Source: Anaeromonas sp052088025 (GTDB lineage Bacteria; Bacillota; Clostridia; Tissierellales; SIT17). From it: 21,325 bases of DNA. Each line of letters starts with the position of its first letter. Position 1 is the first letter of the stretch. This document shows positions 15,479 to 21,325 of the stretch, piece by piece. The DNA is taken from NCBI RefSeq assembly GCF_052088025.1, contig NZ_JBQCYD010000039.1, forward strand, positions 1 to 21,325, given 5' to 3'. The notes below the pieces were generated by a model that worked only from the letters and a program-made list of their open reading frames with translations, ran no database searches and was not told the origin of the DNA. Made by a program: the position numbers and the translations under genes.

Positions 15479-17158
15479 TTATTTATTTTCTATATAAAAA
15501 GCATCTTTTTTCTTGGATAATGCTTTGCCAAAAAAATTATCATTTTTCAACTTTTTTATCATATTTTCTTTTAAAATATATTTTTTGATCTTACCACTAG
15601 CTGTCAGAGGATAATCTATACAAAATTCTATATATTTGGGTATCTTATATCTAGCTATCTTACTTGATAAAAAATCCTTTACTTGATCAGCATCTAAAAA
15701 ACAATCTTCTTCAAGTTGGATAGTTGCAGCTATTTCTTCACCATAGCATGCCTCTGGAATTCCATAAACTTGGGCGTTTTTTATACTCTTATGCTGAATC
15801 AAACAATCTTCTATCTCTGTTGGGCTTATATTTTCTCCACCCCTTATAATAGTTTCCTTGATTCTTCCAGATACATAATAATAGCCCTCATCATCAACAA
15901 AGCCAATATCTCCTGTAAAAAGCCATCCATCAGAGTCAATAGACTTTCTGGTCAGTATTTCATTTTTATAATAGCCCTTCATCACATGATAGCCTCTAGT
16001 AGCTAATTCACCTTGAATAGCTGTAGGACATTCTTTTCCTGTTATAAAATCTACTACTTTCATTTCTACATTAGGCAAAGGTTTTCCAACAGATGAAATC
16101 TTCCTTTGAGTTGAATCATCTGACCTAGTCTGAGTACAAGCGGGTGAGCATTCTGTTTGGCCATAGCCAATTTCTATATCTTTCATTCCAAGTTTGCAAA
16201 TAATATCTGTAATTGTATCTTCATTACACATTGCTCCTGCTACAAGACCTGTGCGTAAATTGGAAAAATCATATTGATTAAAATTTGGATGCTCCATTAT
16301 TCTAGTAAACATAGTTGGAACACCATGAAGAACTGTACATTTTTCTTCACTAGCTACTTTCATAACTTCTGATGCCCTATAGCATTCTACTAAAACCATA
16401 CTTGTGGCATTTCCAATACACATTAAAATACCAGCAGATAATCCAAAGCAATGAAAGAATGGTAAGGCTAAACAAAGCTTATCTTTATTAGTCAATTTAA
16501 GAAGTTTTCCAGTTGAATATGAATTATTCACTAGATTATGATGTGTAAGCATAACTCCTTTTGACATACCAGTAGTTCCTGATGTAAATTGAATATTGAT
16601 TACATCTTGTGTATCAAGTTCTAACATTTGTCTTTCAAGTTTTTCATCTTCAAGATTTTTTCCCATTTGAAAAATATCTAAAAGTTCTATTGAGTTCTTG
16701 CATTCATTATCTCCAAAATGTATAAAATGTTTTAAAAGCTTAAAAGTATTATTTAAACCACTTTTTGATCTTGCTATGATCTGATCTACTATTTCTATAT
16801 AGTTAACATCCCTAAAACCATCCATAAAAACAAGAGCTTTAGCATCTGATTCTTCTAATAACCTTTCAACTTCTTCAAGGCGATAATTGATATTAACTGT
16901 AATCGTGCATACACCAATTTTACTAGCAGCTAAAAAGCAAAGTATCCATTCAATCTTATTGCTGCCCCAAATAGCCATATGATCACCTTTCTCTAAGCCA
17001 AGAGAAAGTAAACCCTTTGCATATATATCTGATAATTCATCAACCATTGACCAAGTTAAATCTTCTTCTTTTTCATAAGATATTATAGCTATGTCATCTG
17101 GAAATAAATTTGCAGTTTTTTTAAGGTAGTCTCCGATTGTAATATCCTTTAAATCCAT
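15479..17158 (-). CDS. Acyl-CoA ligase (AMP-forming), first gene of the fld operon
   Basis: A 559-residue ANL-superfamily acyl-CoA synthetase. Motifs: P-loop FTSGTTGMSKG (191-201), YGQTE (332-336), TGD (415-417), R432 in the hinge region followed by KETIIRGGENISPTEIE, and the C-terminal catalytic lysine K523 in LTASGKIKKY. All are intact. The substrate is probably an aryl or medium/branched acid. As first gene before fldA, it may make the starter acyl-CoA for the CoA-transferase cycle or re-activate external acids. It has a consensus promoter and a palindromic operator in the 142-base gap upstream. ATG at 17158 follows GAGGTG by about 6 bases; fldA begins 23 bases after its stop. Confidence 0.93.
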   Translation of the reverse strand: MDLKDITIGDYLKKTANLFPDDIAIISYEKEEDLTWSMVDELSDIYAKGLLSLGLEKGDHMAIWGSNKIEWILCFLAASKIGVCTITVNINYRLEEVERLLEESDAKALVFMDGFRDVNYIEIVDQIIARSKSGLNNTFKLLKHFIHFGDNECKNSIELLDIFQMGKNLEDEKLERQMLELDTQDVINIQFTSGTTGMSKGVMLTHHNLVNNSYSTGKLLKLTNKDKLCLALPFFHCFGLSAGILMCIGNATSMVLVECYRASEVMKVASEEKCTVLHGVPTMFTRIMEHPNFNQYDFSNLRTGLVAGAMCNEDTITDIICKLGMKDIEIGYGQTECSPACTQTRSDDSTQRKISSVGKPLPNVEMKVVDFITGKECPTAIQGELATRGYHVMKGYYKNEILTRKSIDSDGWLFTGDIGFVDDEGYYYVSGRIKETIIRGGENISPTEIEDCLIQHKSIKNAQVYGIPEACYGEEIAATIQLEEDCFLDADQVKDFLSSKIARYKIPKYIEFCIDYPLTASGKIKKYILKENMIKKLKNDNFFGKALSKKKDAFYIENK

Positions 17159-17236
17159 AATAACACCTCGAATTTTCTTTGTTATAAAAATGACAATGCA
17201 TGCTAAAAAAATATTTGCTTAGTTCTTTTAACATTC

Positions 17237-17250
17237 TAGAACATGTTCTA
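17237..17250. promoter_or_regulatory. Palindromic operator of the ligase-fld operon
   Basis: TAGAACATGTTCTA is a perfect 14-bp palindrome lying 14 bases downstream of the -10 hexamer, around +8 to +21, a position suited to repression. The same motif recurs at 18604-18619 upstream of ykvI at the matching place. The TetR protein encoded at 5405-6010 is the candidate binder (inference). Confidence 0.75.
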
Positions 17251-17264
17251 CTTTTCTTAATTTA

Positions 17265-17293
17265 ATTATAAACATTATTTGTGAGTCTGTCAA
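17265..17293 (-). promoter_or_regulatory. Consensus sigma-A promoter of the ligase-fld operon
   Basis: On the minus strand TTGACA (17293-17288), exactly 17 bases, and TATAAT (17270-17265), a perfect vegetative promoter. Its -35 sits just beyond the stop of ykvI, so no terminator separates the two units. It should be strong when the downstream operator is free. Confidence 0.85.
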
Positions 17294-17331
17294 TGAAAAT
17301 TTATAAATTTTTAACAATCTTTTTTGTTTTA
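17288..17331. repeat. 44-bp direct repeat, copy A (end of ykvI plus -35)
   Basis: Matches 18655-18698 at 43 of 44 positions in the same orientation, 1367 bp apart. This copy covers the last 9 codons and stop of ykvI (TKKIVKNL-stop at 17301-17303) plus the TTGACA of the fld promoter. Confidence 0.85.
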
Positions 17332-18464
17332 CCTAATCCACTAAAAATCATATGAATTATATACGGGATAATTACAACAGCTATTGTAATATAACCTAAA
17401 TAACCATACCCTACCTTAATTAATGGTAACAATCCAAACTGGGCTATACCAAAGGCTAAAATAATAAATCCTGCTGTAGTAAATATAGTTAATTTGGACG
17501 GTTTTGCTCTATCTTTAGCATTTAGTGGTTTTTCTATTTCAAATTTGCTAACTATACGATTTACAATTCCAGCAATCATATTAACTGCCGTTGAAATAGC
17601 CCCCAAAACAATAAGTATTGAAATCATTGGTGTCATAAATGAACTCCCTACACCATTACGTACTAATGTCAAAATAGGAATACTTTCTTGTTGGATTCCT
17701 GGCATACTTACAACTGCCATTAATCCTAAGGTAGAGATGAATATAATTCCTGAATTTATGATTACTCCATAAATCATACTAGTCTTTGCTTCCTTTTCTG
17801 AAGTAAAAGCTTTAGCATGTTGAACCATTAAACCAATGGAAGCCAACTGAAATGCAGCATATAAAAAACTTTTCCATAGTGCTGGTCCAATAGGTGCCTT
17901 TTGAGCAGCCAAGTTGCCAATATTTTTTGTGATTTCTCCCCATTGCGCAATAATATTTGGAATATATACTATTAATAAACCTAATATTATAATAATTGAT
18001 ATAGCAGAAGCTGCTTTACGCACAATATCTGTACCATATACTGCAATAATAAAAATAAATACCCCTATAATCATAGTACAAATTAAATATGGGATCCCTA
18101 AAAGTTCTGCCATAGTGGAACCACCTGTTGCAAAAGCAACTGAAGGTGCTAAACAAAGTAAGAATATATAAACTAATTCATACAAATTAGAAAATATAGG
18201 AGAAAACTTACCATAAAAGCTATCATTAAAACTTCTATAGTCATATACGTCATTTACCTTTGCATATTTAAGAGCATACCATTGAAAAACAGCCGATATT
18301 ACTTGAGCTAAAATAGGTGTTATCAGTGTCCAAATACCAAATATTATAAAATATTGGAATAACTGTGCTCCAGATGCAAATCCCCCTCCAAATTGCGTTG
18401 TAAACCAAACAAATGCCACTCCTATTGGTACTGACATATTGTTTGTCTTAAATAATTTCATCAT
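17301..18464 (-). CDS. YkvI-family membrane protein, putative amino acid transporter
   Basis: A 387-residue protein with about 10-11 hydrophobic segments. The N-terminus (GVAFVWFTTQFGGGFASGAQLFQYF, near residues 15-39) is typical of the YkvI family, relatives of the APC-fold amino acid carriers with no firmly known substrate. ATG at 18464 follows AAGGGGG by about 6 bases; an ATG at 18461 is equally possible. The gene has a promoter and an operator nearly identical in design to those of the adjacent ligase-fld operon, so it is probably co-regulated with it and may import the aromatic or branched amino acid or exchange it for product. The last 9 codons and stop are duplicated at 18668-18698. 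Confidence 0.85.
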   Translation of the reverse strand: MMKLFKTNNMSVPIGVAFVWFTTQFGGGFASGAQLFQYFIIFGIWTLITPILAQVISAVFQWYALKYAKVNDVYDYRSFNDSFYGKFSPIFSNLYELVYIFLLCLAPSVAFATGGSTMAELLGIPYLICTMIIGVFIFIIAVYGTDIVRKAASAISIIIILGLLIVYIPNIIAQWGEITKNIGNLAAQKAPIGPALWKSFLYAAFQLASIGLMVQHAKAFTSEKEAKTSMIYGVIINSGIIFISTLGLMAVVSMPGIQQESIPILTLVRNGVGSSFMTPMISILIVLGAISTAVNMIAGIVNRIVSKFEIEKPLNAKDRAKPSKLTIFTTAGFIILAFGIAQFGLLPLIKVGYGYLGYITIAVVIIPYIIHMIFSGLGKTKKIVKNL

Positions 18465-18603
18465 TAATTACCCCCTTGATTATTATTTATTCAACACTTT
18501 GATTAAATGTTTGAATCATACCTTTAACTTCCTTACTTAATTCATTTTAAAAATATTACCTTAAATTTTTCTTATATTTATATATATGTATGTATTTATA
18601 AAC

Positions 18604-18619
18604 TTAGAACGTGTTCTAA
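18604..18619. promoter_or_regulatory. Palindromic operator of ykvI
   Basis: TTAGAACGTGTTCTAA has 7-bp perfect arms around GT, 12 bases downstream of the -10. It matches the fld-operon operator at 13 of the 14 core positions and sits at the corresponding place. Confidence 0.75.
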
Positions 18620-18631
18620 CTTTATATTGTA

Positions 18632-18660
18632 ATTGTATGGTACATTTAATATCATGTCAA
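18632..18660 (-). promoter_or_regulatory. Promoter of ykvI
   Basis: On the minus strand TTGACA (18660-18655), 17-bp spacer, TACAAT (18637-18632). The -35 is inside the repeat shared with the fld-operon promoter, while the spacer has diverged. The start codon lies about 168 bases downstream, giving a long leader (18465-18631) in which I see no clear structure. Confidence 0.75.
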
Positions 18661-18698
18661 TGAAAATTTATAAATTTTTAACAATCTTTCTTGTTTTA
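18655..18698. repeat. 44-bp direct repeat, copy B (vestige of a ykvI 3' end)
   Basis: 43/44 identical to 17288-17331. Read on the minus strand it gives KTRKIVKNL followed by a stop at 18668-18670, the same ending as YkvI, but similarity stops abruptly above 18698. It looks like the leftover tail of a duplicated ykvI or of a copied promoter segment. Confidence 0.8.
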
Positions 18699-18720
18699 AG
18701 GATAATAGAAAATACAAGTA

Positions 18721-18750
18721 AAAATAGACTAGAAATTTCTAGTCTATTTT
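18721..18750 (-). terminator. Terminator of the GNAT gene, overlapping its stop codon
   Basis: A 30-base perfect palindrome (arms AATAGACTAGAAA) that contains the TAG stop at 18739-18741. On the minus strand it ends in TATTTTTAC, a T-rich tail suitable for an intrinsic terminator. Confidence 0.8.
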
Positions 18751-19239
18751 TGAATATACTATATTATATAAATTGTCCTTAACTTCATTAAATTCATCCT
18801 TATCTATAGTTTCAGGATATGTCATAATCATAAGCGGCATAGGCTCTTTATCCTTACCATATGCTGGTTGCATATAATCATAATTATTTAGTTTAAAATT
18901 TAATCTTTCATAAAAACCAATTCTTCTTTTAGCTATTTTTGTATCTGGCAACTCTACTTCTAAAACTACATTCTTATCAGTTTTATTTATTAAATCTTTC
19001 AAAAATTTTTTGCCATAACTTTTGCCCCTATATTTTTCATCTATAGCAAAATGTTCTACAAATAAATAATCATCCATATCCCAAGTAGTTATAAAACCCA
19101 CTACTTTTTCATCATCTTTTAAAGATTTCATTTTATATCTTGGATCTTTTAATATTTCTTTTTGTAAATTTAAATTTCTCTTTTCATCTTCAGGAAAAGA
19201 ACTATTATATATATCCCATATTTTATCAAAGTTTTCCAT
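18739..19239 (-). CDS. GNAT-family N-acetyltransferase
   Basis: A 166-residue GNAT protein. Motif A is clear: FVEHFAIDEKYRGKSYGKKFLKDLI (about residues 60-84), with the acetyl-CoA pyrophosphate loop R71-G72-K73-S74-Y75-G76, and motif B-like YERLNFKL near 110-117. The acceptor substrate cannot be told from the sequence. ATG at 19239 follows AAAGGGA about 6-7 bases upstream. It lies 64 bases after the 88-residue gene and has its own extended -10 (TGATATAGT) within an 18-bp repeat shared with the promoter of the RelA/SpoT-domain gene. The terminator hairpin overlaps the stop codon. Confidence 0.9.
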   Translation of the reverse strand: MENFDKIWDIYNSSFPEDEKRNLNLQKEILKDPRYKMKSLKDDEKVVGFITTWDMDDYLFVEHFAIDEKYRGKSYGKKFLKDLINKTDKNVVLEVELPDTKIAKRRIGFYERLNFKLNNYDYMQPAYGKDKEPMPLMIMTYPETIDKDEFNEVKDNLYNIVYSKID

Positions 19240-19275
19240 TTACAATCCCTTTCTTTTAATCATATTGCTTATTAC

Positions 19276-19293
19276 TATATCATATTTAAAATA
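19276..19293 (-). repeat. 18-bp repeat containing the GNAT promoter -10, copy 1
   Basis: TATATCATATTTAAAATA, identical to 20245-20262. On the minus strand it contains TGATATA, so with the adjoining bases the GNAT -10 reads TGATATAGT. It could be a shared operator as well as a promoter part. Confidence 0.5.
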
Positions 19294-19303
19294 CTATTTA
19301 AGA

Positions 19304-19570
19304 TTAGTTTAGCTTCGTATTGCCAACTAAATTTATAAATTCTCTTAATTCTTTAACTTCTTTATAAGGAGCATATTCTTCATACGTTTCTTTATTATCT
19401 AGTAAGACTATTTGCATACCATCTGGTCTTAGAAGCTCTAGAACCTCTGGAACACTTCTAATTTCTAATCTGTTTTTAAGTCTATAATATATACTCCCCT
19501 TTTCATTAAATGATTTAGCAACTATATATAAGACTGGTATATTAGTATCTAGATATTTTTCTACTGTCAT
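19304..19570 (-). CDS. 88-residue protein paired with the RelA/SpoT-domain gene
   Basis: An unrecognised acidic/mixed soluble protein with no membrane segment. A central stretch IYYRLKNRLEIRSVPEVLELLRPDGMQIVLLD (about residues 27-58) looks like an alpha/beta fold. It starts 7 bases after the stop of the RelA/SpoT-domain gene; its ribosome binding site (AAGGAG) overlaps that gene's stop region, so the two are translationally coupled. Such tight pairing of a small protein with a small alarmone-synthetase-like enzyme resembles toxSAS toxin-antitoxin operons, in which the small protein is the neutraliser, but the order and sequence do not let me assign it. Confidence 0.75.
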   Translation of the reverse strand: MTVEKYLDTNIPVLYIVAKSFNEKGSIYYRLKNRLEIRSVPEVLELLRPDGMQIVLLDNKETYEEYAPYKEVKELREFINLVGNTKLN

Positions 19571-19577
19571 ATTAGTT

Positions 19578-20180
19578 CTATCTCCTTTCCATCATCTCTT
19601 TTAATTTATTTTCAAATTGTATCTGTGTCTTTATTTTACCCATATCATATAATTTTCTTAATTTTAAACCTACTTCTTGTGGTACATACTTATATACACT
19701 TGTGTGACTCCATATATTAAATTTTATATCACTACCACACCATAATTGAACTTCAATTGGATAATGATATGCATCTTTTTGATAGTATAAGTGTATATCC
19801 CTATATCCATCATCATCTTTTTTTCCTTCTCTCATATCTACCACTCTAAAATATTCAGGAAATGTATTTGGATATTCCTCTAAAAAAACTCTTATATCTA
19901 AAATATCATTAAAACAATGTGAAACTTTACATCCTTTACCATTTATATATTTATTATATTTTAGTAGTGAAGACTGTATTGATTTTAAGCGCTTATTCTT
20001 CAAATATAAAAATTCATCTTTAGATCTAATAAAACGATTATACTCTATTATATCTTGTATTATAAAATTTATATCTACTTTTCTTAATGACAATTGTTTT
20101 ATACTTTTTTTTAAGCTGGATTTATAGGATAATATATACAATATTTGTTTTGAGGGTAATACTGTATTATTATAATTCAT
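19578..20180 (-). CDS. Small RelA/SpoT-domain nucleotidyltransferase
   Basis: A 200-residue protein with a RelA/SpoT synthetase-type domain and no hydrolase, TGS or ACT domain. Motifs in order: RLKSIQSSLLK (64-74, pattern RxKxxxSxxxK for ATP binding), NDILDIRV (91-98), GYRDIH (125-130, with the GTP-stacking Tyr126), and PIEVQ (141-145) with Glu143 at the catalytic position. All key catalytic positions appear present. After EVQ the usual RT is replaced by LWCGSD. It could make (p)ppGpp-like alarmones or, as in toxSAS toxins, modify tRNA or make toxic nucleotides. ATG at 20180 follows GAGAGG by 6 bases, with an extended -10 (TGATATAAT) at about 20243-20251. Confidence 0.82.
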   Translation of the reverse strand: MNYNNTVLPSKQILYILSYKSSLKKSIKQLSLRKVDINFIIQDIIEYNRFIRSKDEFLYLKNKRLKSIQSSLLKYNKYINGKGCKVSHCFNDILDIRVFLEEYPNTFPEYFRVVDMREGKKDDDGYRDIHLYYQKDAYHYPIEVQLWCGSDIKFNIWSHTSVYKYVPQEVGLKLRKLYDMGKIKTQIQFENKLKEMMERR

Positions 20181-20242
20181 AACTTACCTCTCTTTTAATG
20201 GTTTTATTGATATTGTAATATACTTCAGTGCTTATTTCTTTA

Positions 20243-20262
20243 ATTATATCATATTTAAAATA
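20243..20262 (-). promoter_or_regulatory. Promoter -10 region of the RelA/SpoT-domain gene and 18-bp repeat, copy 2
   Basis: On the minus strand TGATATAAT (20251-20243) is a perfect extended -10 about 60 bases before the start codon; the -35 position is poor. The 18 bases at 20245-20262 are identical to 19276-19293 upstream of the GNAT gene. Confidence 0.55.
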
Positions 20263-20271
20263 TATTAAATT

Positions 20272-20622
20272 CTATTCATTCAGCTTTTTATACATATTTA
20301 GCATTCCTAATCCTGTGAATATAGTTAAAACTATAAAATAAACACCAAATCCTCCCATGATAAACTTATGGTATATTTCTCTTTCAAATATAATTGTAGA
20401 TATTGACATAACTATTAATACAAGTAAGTTTATATATAGAGGAGGAAGATTATATTTTTTATTATAATTTTCTATGTATACTTTATCAAGTTTGTATATA
20501 TTATCCAAATATTTTTCTGCTTTAACTGACGTGTAGTGCATTTTTGTTATTTCTTTTTGTATTTTAATAATCATATATATAAAAAGCATTTCAATTGGTA
20601 TCAAAACTAAATTAAATAACAT
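20272..20622 (-). CDS. Small membrane protein, unknown function
   Basis: A 116-residue protein with an N-terminal hydrophobic helix (about residues 1-20), a charged, lysine-rich middle (about 21-62) and two further hydrophobic segments (about 63-82 and 88-110). I do not recognise a family. ATG at 20622 follows AAAGGGA by about 6 bases and lies 12 bases after the stop of the preceding interrupted gene, so they are probably one transcript. The topology (one helix, soluble loop, helical hairpin) gives no clue to function. Confidence 0.7.
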   Translation of the reverse strand: MLFNLVLIPIEMLFIYMIIKIQKEITKMHYTSVKAEKYLDNIYKLDKVYIENYNKKYNLPPLYINLLVLIVMSISTIIFEREIYHKFIMGGFGVYFIVLTIFTGLGMLNMYKKLNE

Positions 20623-20634
20623 AAAAAATCCCTT

Positions 20635-21153
20635 TTAATTAATATTTTCTTCTAAATAATCAAATTCTTCCTTACTCAGCTTAAATTTGATTTTCTTTTG
20701 ACTTTTCAAATATCCATTTATATAAATGATAGAAAAAAGTTTATCATATGTTTCAATATGTTTTATATCCTCTATATTAATAGCTTTATTTAAATTATAT
20801 ACTAGTTTATCATCTGAAATATAAGAATAATCAACTATAAATAAGCTTAAAAACCCAAAATGTAACACCTACCAATGCATGGAAATGGTATTATTTAAAA
20901 CTACAAGAATAAATTGTATTTTTGCTAGTATCAAAAGAAAAATATACATGTATTCTTTCCAAGAAGGCTTGAAATCCGGCGTATATTTCATAAATATTCT
21001 AAGCCTTAAACTTATGAATATTTGGGCGGTTAAAAACAATGAATATATAATTAGCTCTGTCATACTCATATCTCCTATAAAATAACTGGCCCAAATAAAG
21101 CTAATTATATTTAATATTAGCATAATCAAATCTATAATATAAACTTTCTTCAT
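20635..21153 (-). pseudogene. Membrane protein gene interrupted by an in-frame amber codon
   Basis: Two stretches, 94 and 77 codons, lie in exactly the same frame and are separated only by one TAG at 20871-20869, directly followed by GTG. The first half has four hydrophobic segments and ends ISMHW; the second begins with a hydrophobic stretch (VLHFGFLSLFIVDYSYI) and continues into a soluble, lysine-rich domain (about 50 residues, ending LSKEEFDYLEENIN). Together they read as one 172-codon protein: membrane anchor plus cytoplasmic domain. The second half has no ribosome binding site of its own before the GTG. It is therefore most simply a nonsense-mutated gene; a genuine split gene or a sequencing error are alternatives. 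ATG at 21153 follows AAGGAG by about 7 bases. Confidence 0.65.
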
Positions 21154-21190
21154 ACAATTCTCCTTGTAAAAATTTATTAAAAACTATTCT

Positions 21191-21196
21191 ATTATA
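21191..21196 (-). promoter_or_regulatory. Possible -10 of the interrupted gene
   Basis: TATAAT on the minus strand (21196-21191), about 38 bases before the start codon at 21153. The -35 position (TCTTAC) is a weak match, so this is tentative. Confidence 0.4.
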
Positions 21197-21245
21197 ATGT
21201 ATTCTATGAAAAAGTAAGAAATCCTTTAAAATATTTTATAAGAAA

Positions 21246-21325
21246 GAGGCTGTTTCAAAATAAAAAGCCCATAAAAATAGCGTCTACGACGCGTTAAAAT
21301 CTTTAGTTTTAACTTTCTTTTTTAA
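21246..21325 (-). mobile_element. Probable end of an insertion sequence (IS1182-like)
   Basis: GAGGCTGTTTCAAAA at 21246-21260 resembles the terminal inverted repeat of IS1182-family elements, and the following bases contain a stop (TAG at 21286-21284 on the minus strand) ending a frame that enters from beyond the window (LKKKVKTKDFNAS). That fits the C-terminus of a transposase whose element extends past 21325. The recognition rests on memory of the terminal sequence; too little is in view to be sure. Confidence 0.4.

Noticed and set aside
15716..16006. Plus-strand 96-residue frame inside the acyl-CoA ligase gene
   Set aside because: Antisense to a well-conserved domain, with no homology recognised and no ribosome binding site.
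17494..18171. Plus-strand frames opposite ykvI
   Set aside because: Proline/isoleucine-rich complement of membrane helices; explained fully by the coding strand.
20879..21085. Plus-strand 68-residue frame over the interrupted membrane protein
   Set aside because: No binding site, opposite a membrane gene with its own AAGGAG and start; the minus-strand reading is better.
1..21325. CRISPR array, tRNA or rRNA genes
   Set aside because: I saw no regularly spaced repeats and no cloverleaf or rRNA-like GC-rich segments on either strand.

Overview
The window is AT-rich (roughly 70% A+T by eye), strongly biased to the minus strand, with Gram-positive Shine-Dalgarno sequences. It carries a nearly complete reductive Stickland pathway of the phenyllactate (Fld) type. 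This points to an amino-acid-fermenting anaerobic firmicute, most likely of the Peptostreptococcaceae (Peptostreptococcus, or a close relative) or a proteolytic Clostridium. That assignment comes from remembered family resemblance, not from a search.

Layout. Positions 1-1053 hold three small membrane proteins of unknown function on the minus strand. Positions 1317-5405 hold a divergent pair: a PLP aminotransferase (minus) and an aromatic 2-oxoacid reductase (fldH-like, plus) followed by brnQ (plus). They share a 400-bp control region with promoters, a cre-like box and an isolated terminator. A perfect palindromic terminator at 5361-5396 separates brnQ from the converging minus-strand genes. 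Positions 5405-17158 hold one long minus-strand array, in transcription order: acyl-CoA ligase, fldA, fldI, fldB, fldC, acdA, etfB, etfA, a second acyl-CoA dehydrogenase, a membrane protein, and a TetR regulator with its own promoter and a TTG start. Positions 17301-18464 hold a YkvI-type transporter.

Positions 18739-21325 look like an accessory segment: a GNAT acetyltransferase, a small RelA/SpoT-domain nucleotidyltransferase with an 88-residue partner gene, a small membrane protein, a membrane-protein gene split by an in-frame amber codon, and what looks like the end of an insertion sequence at the right edge.

How it works together (established pathway logic plus inference). The amino acid is transaminated to a 2-oxo acid and reduced by the FldH-like enzyme to a 2-hydroxy acid. 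FldA loads this with CoA, and the FldI-activated FldBC dehydratase converts it to the 2-enoyl-CoA. An acyl-CoA dehydrogenase with EtfBA reduces that to the saturated acyl-CoA. The acyl-CoA ligase may supply the first CoA ester for FldA. BrnQ and the YkvI-like protein are candidate transporters for substrate or product.

The most interesting non-coding finding is that the ligase-fld operon and the ykvI gene have matching promoters (TTGACA, 17-bp spacer, TATAAT or TACAAT), each followed by the same TAGAAC(A/G)TGTTCTA palindrome. These lie next to a 43/44-identical repeat carrying the last codons of ykvI, so the promoter-operator appears to have been duplicated. The TetR protein at 5405 is the obvious candidate to bind it.
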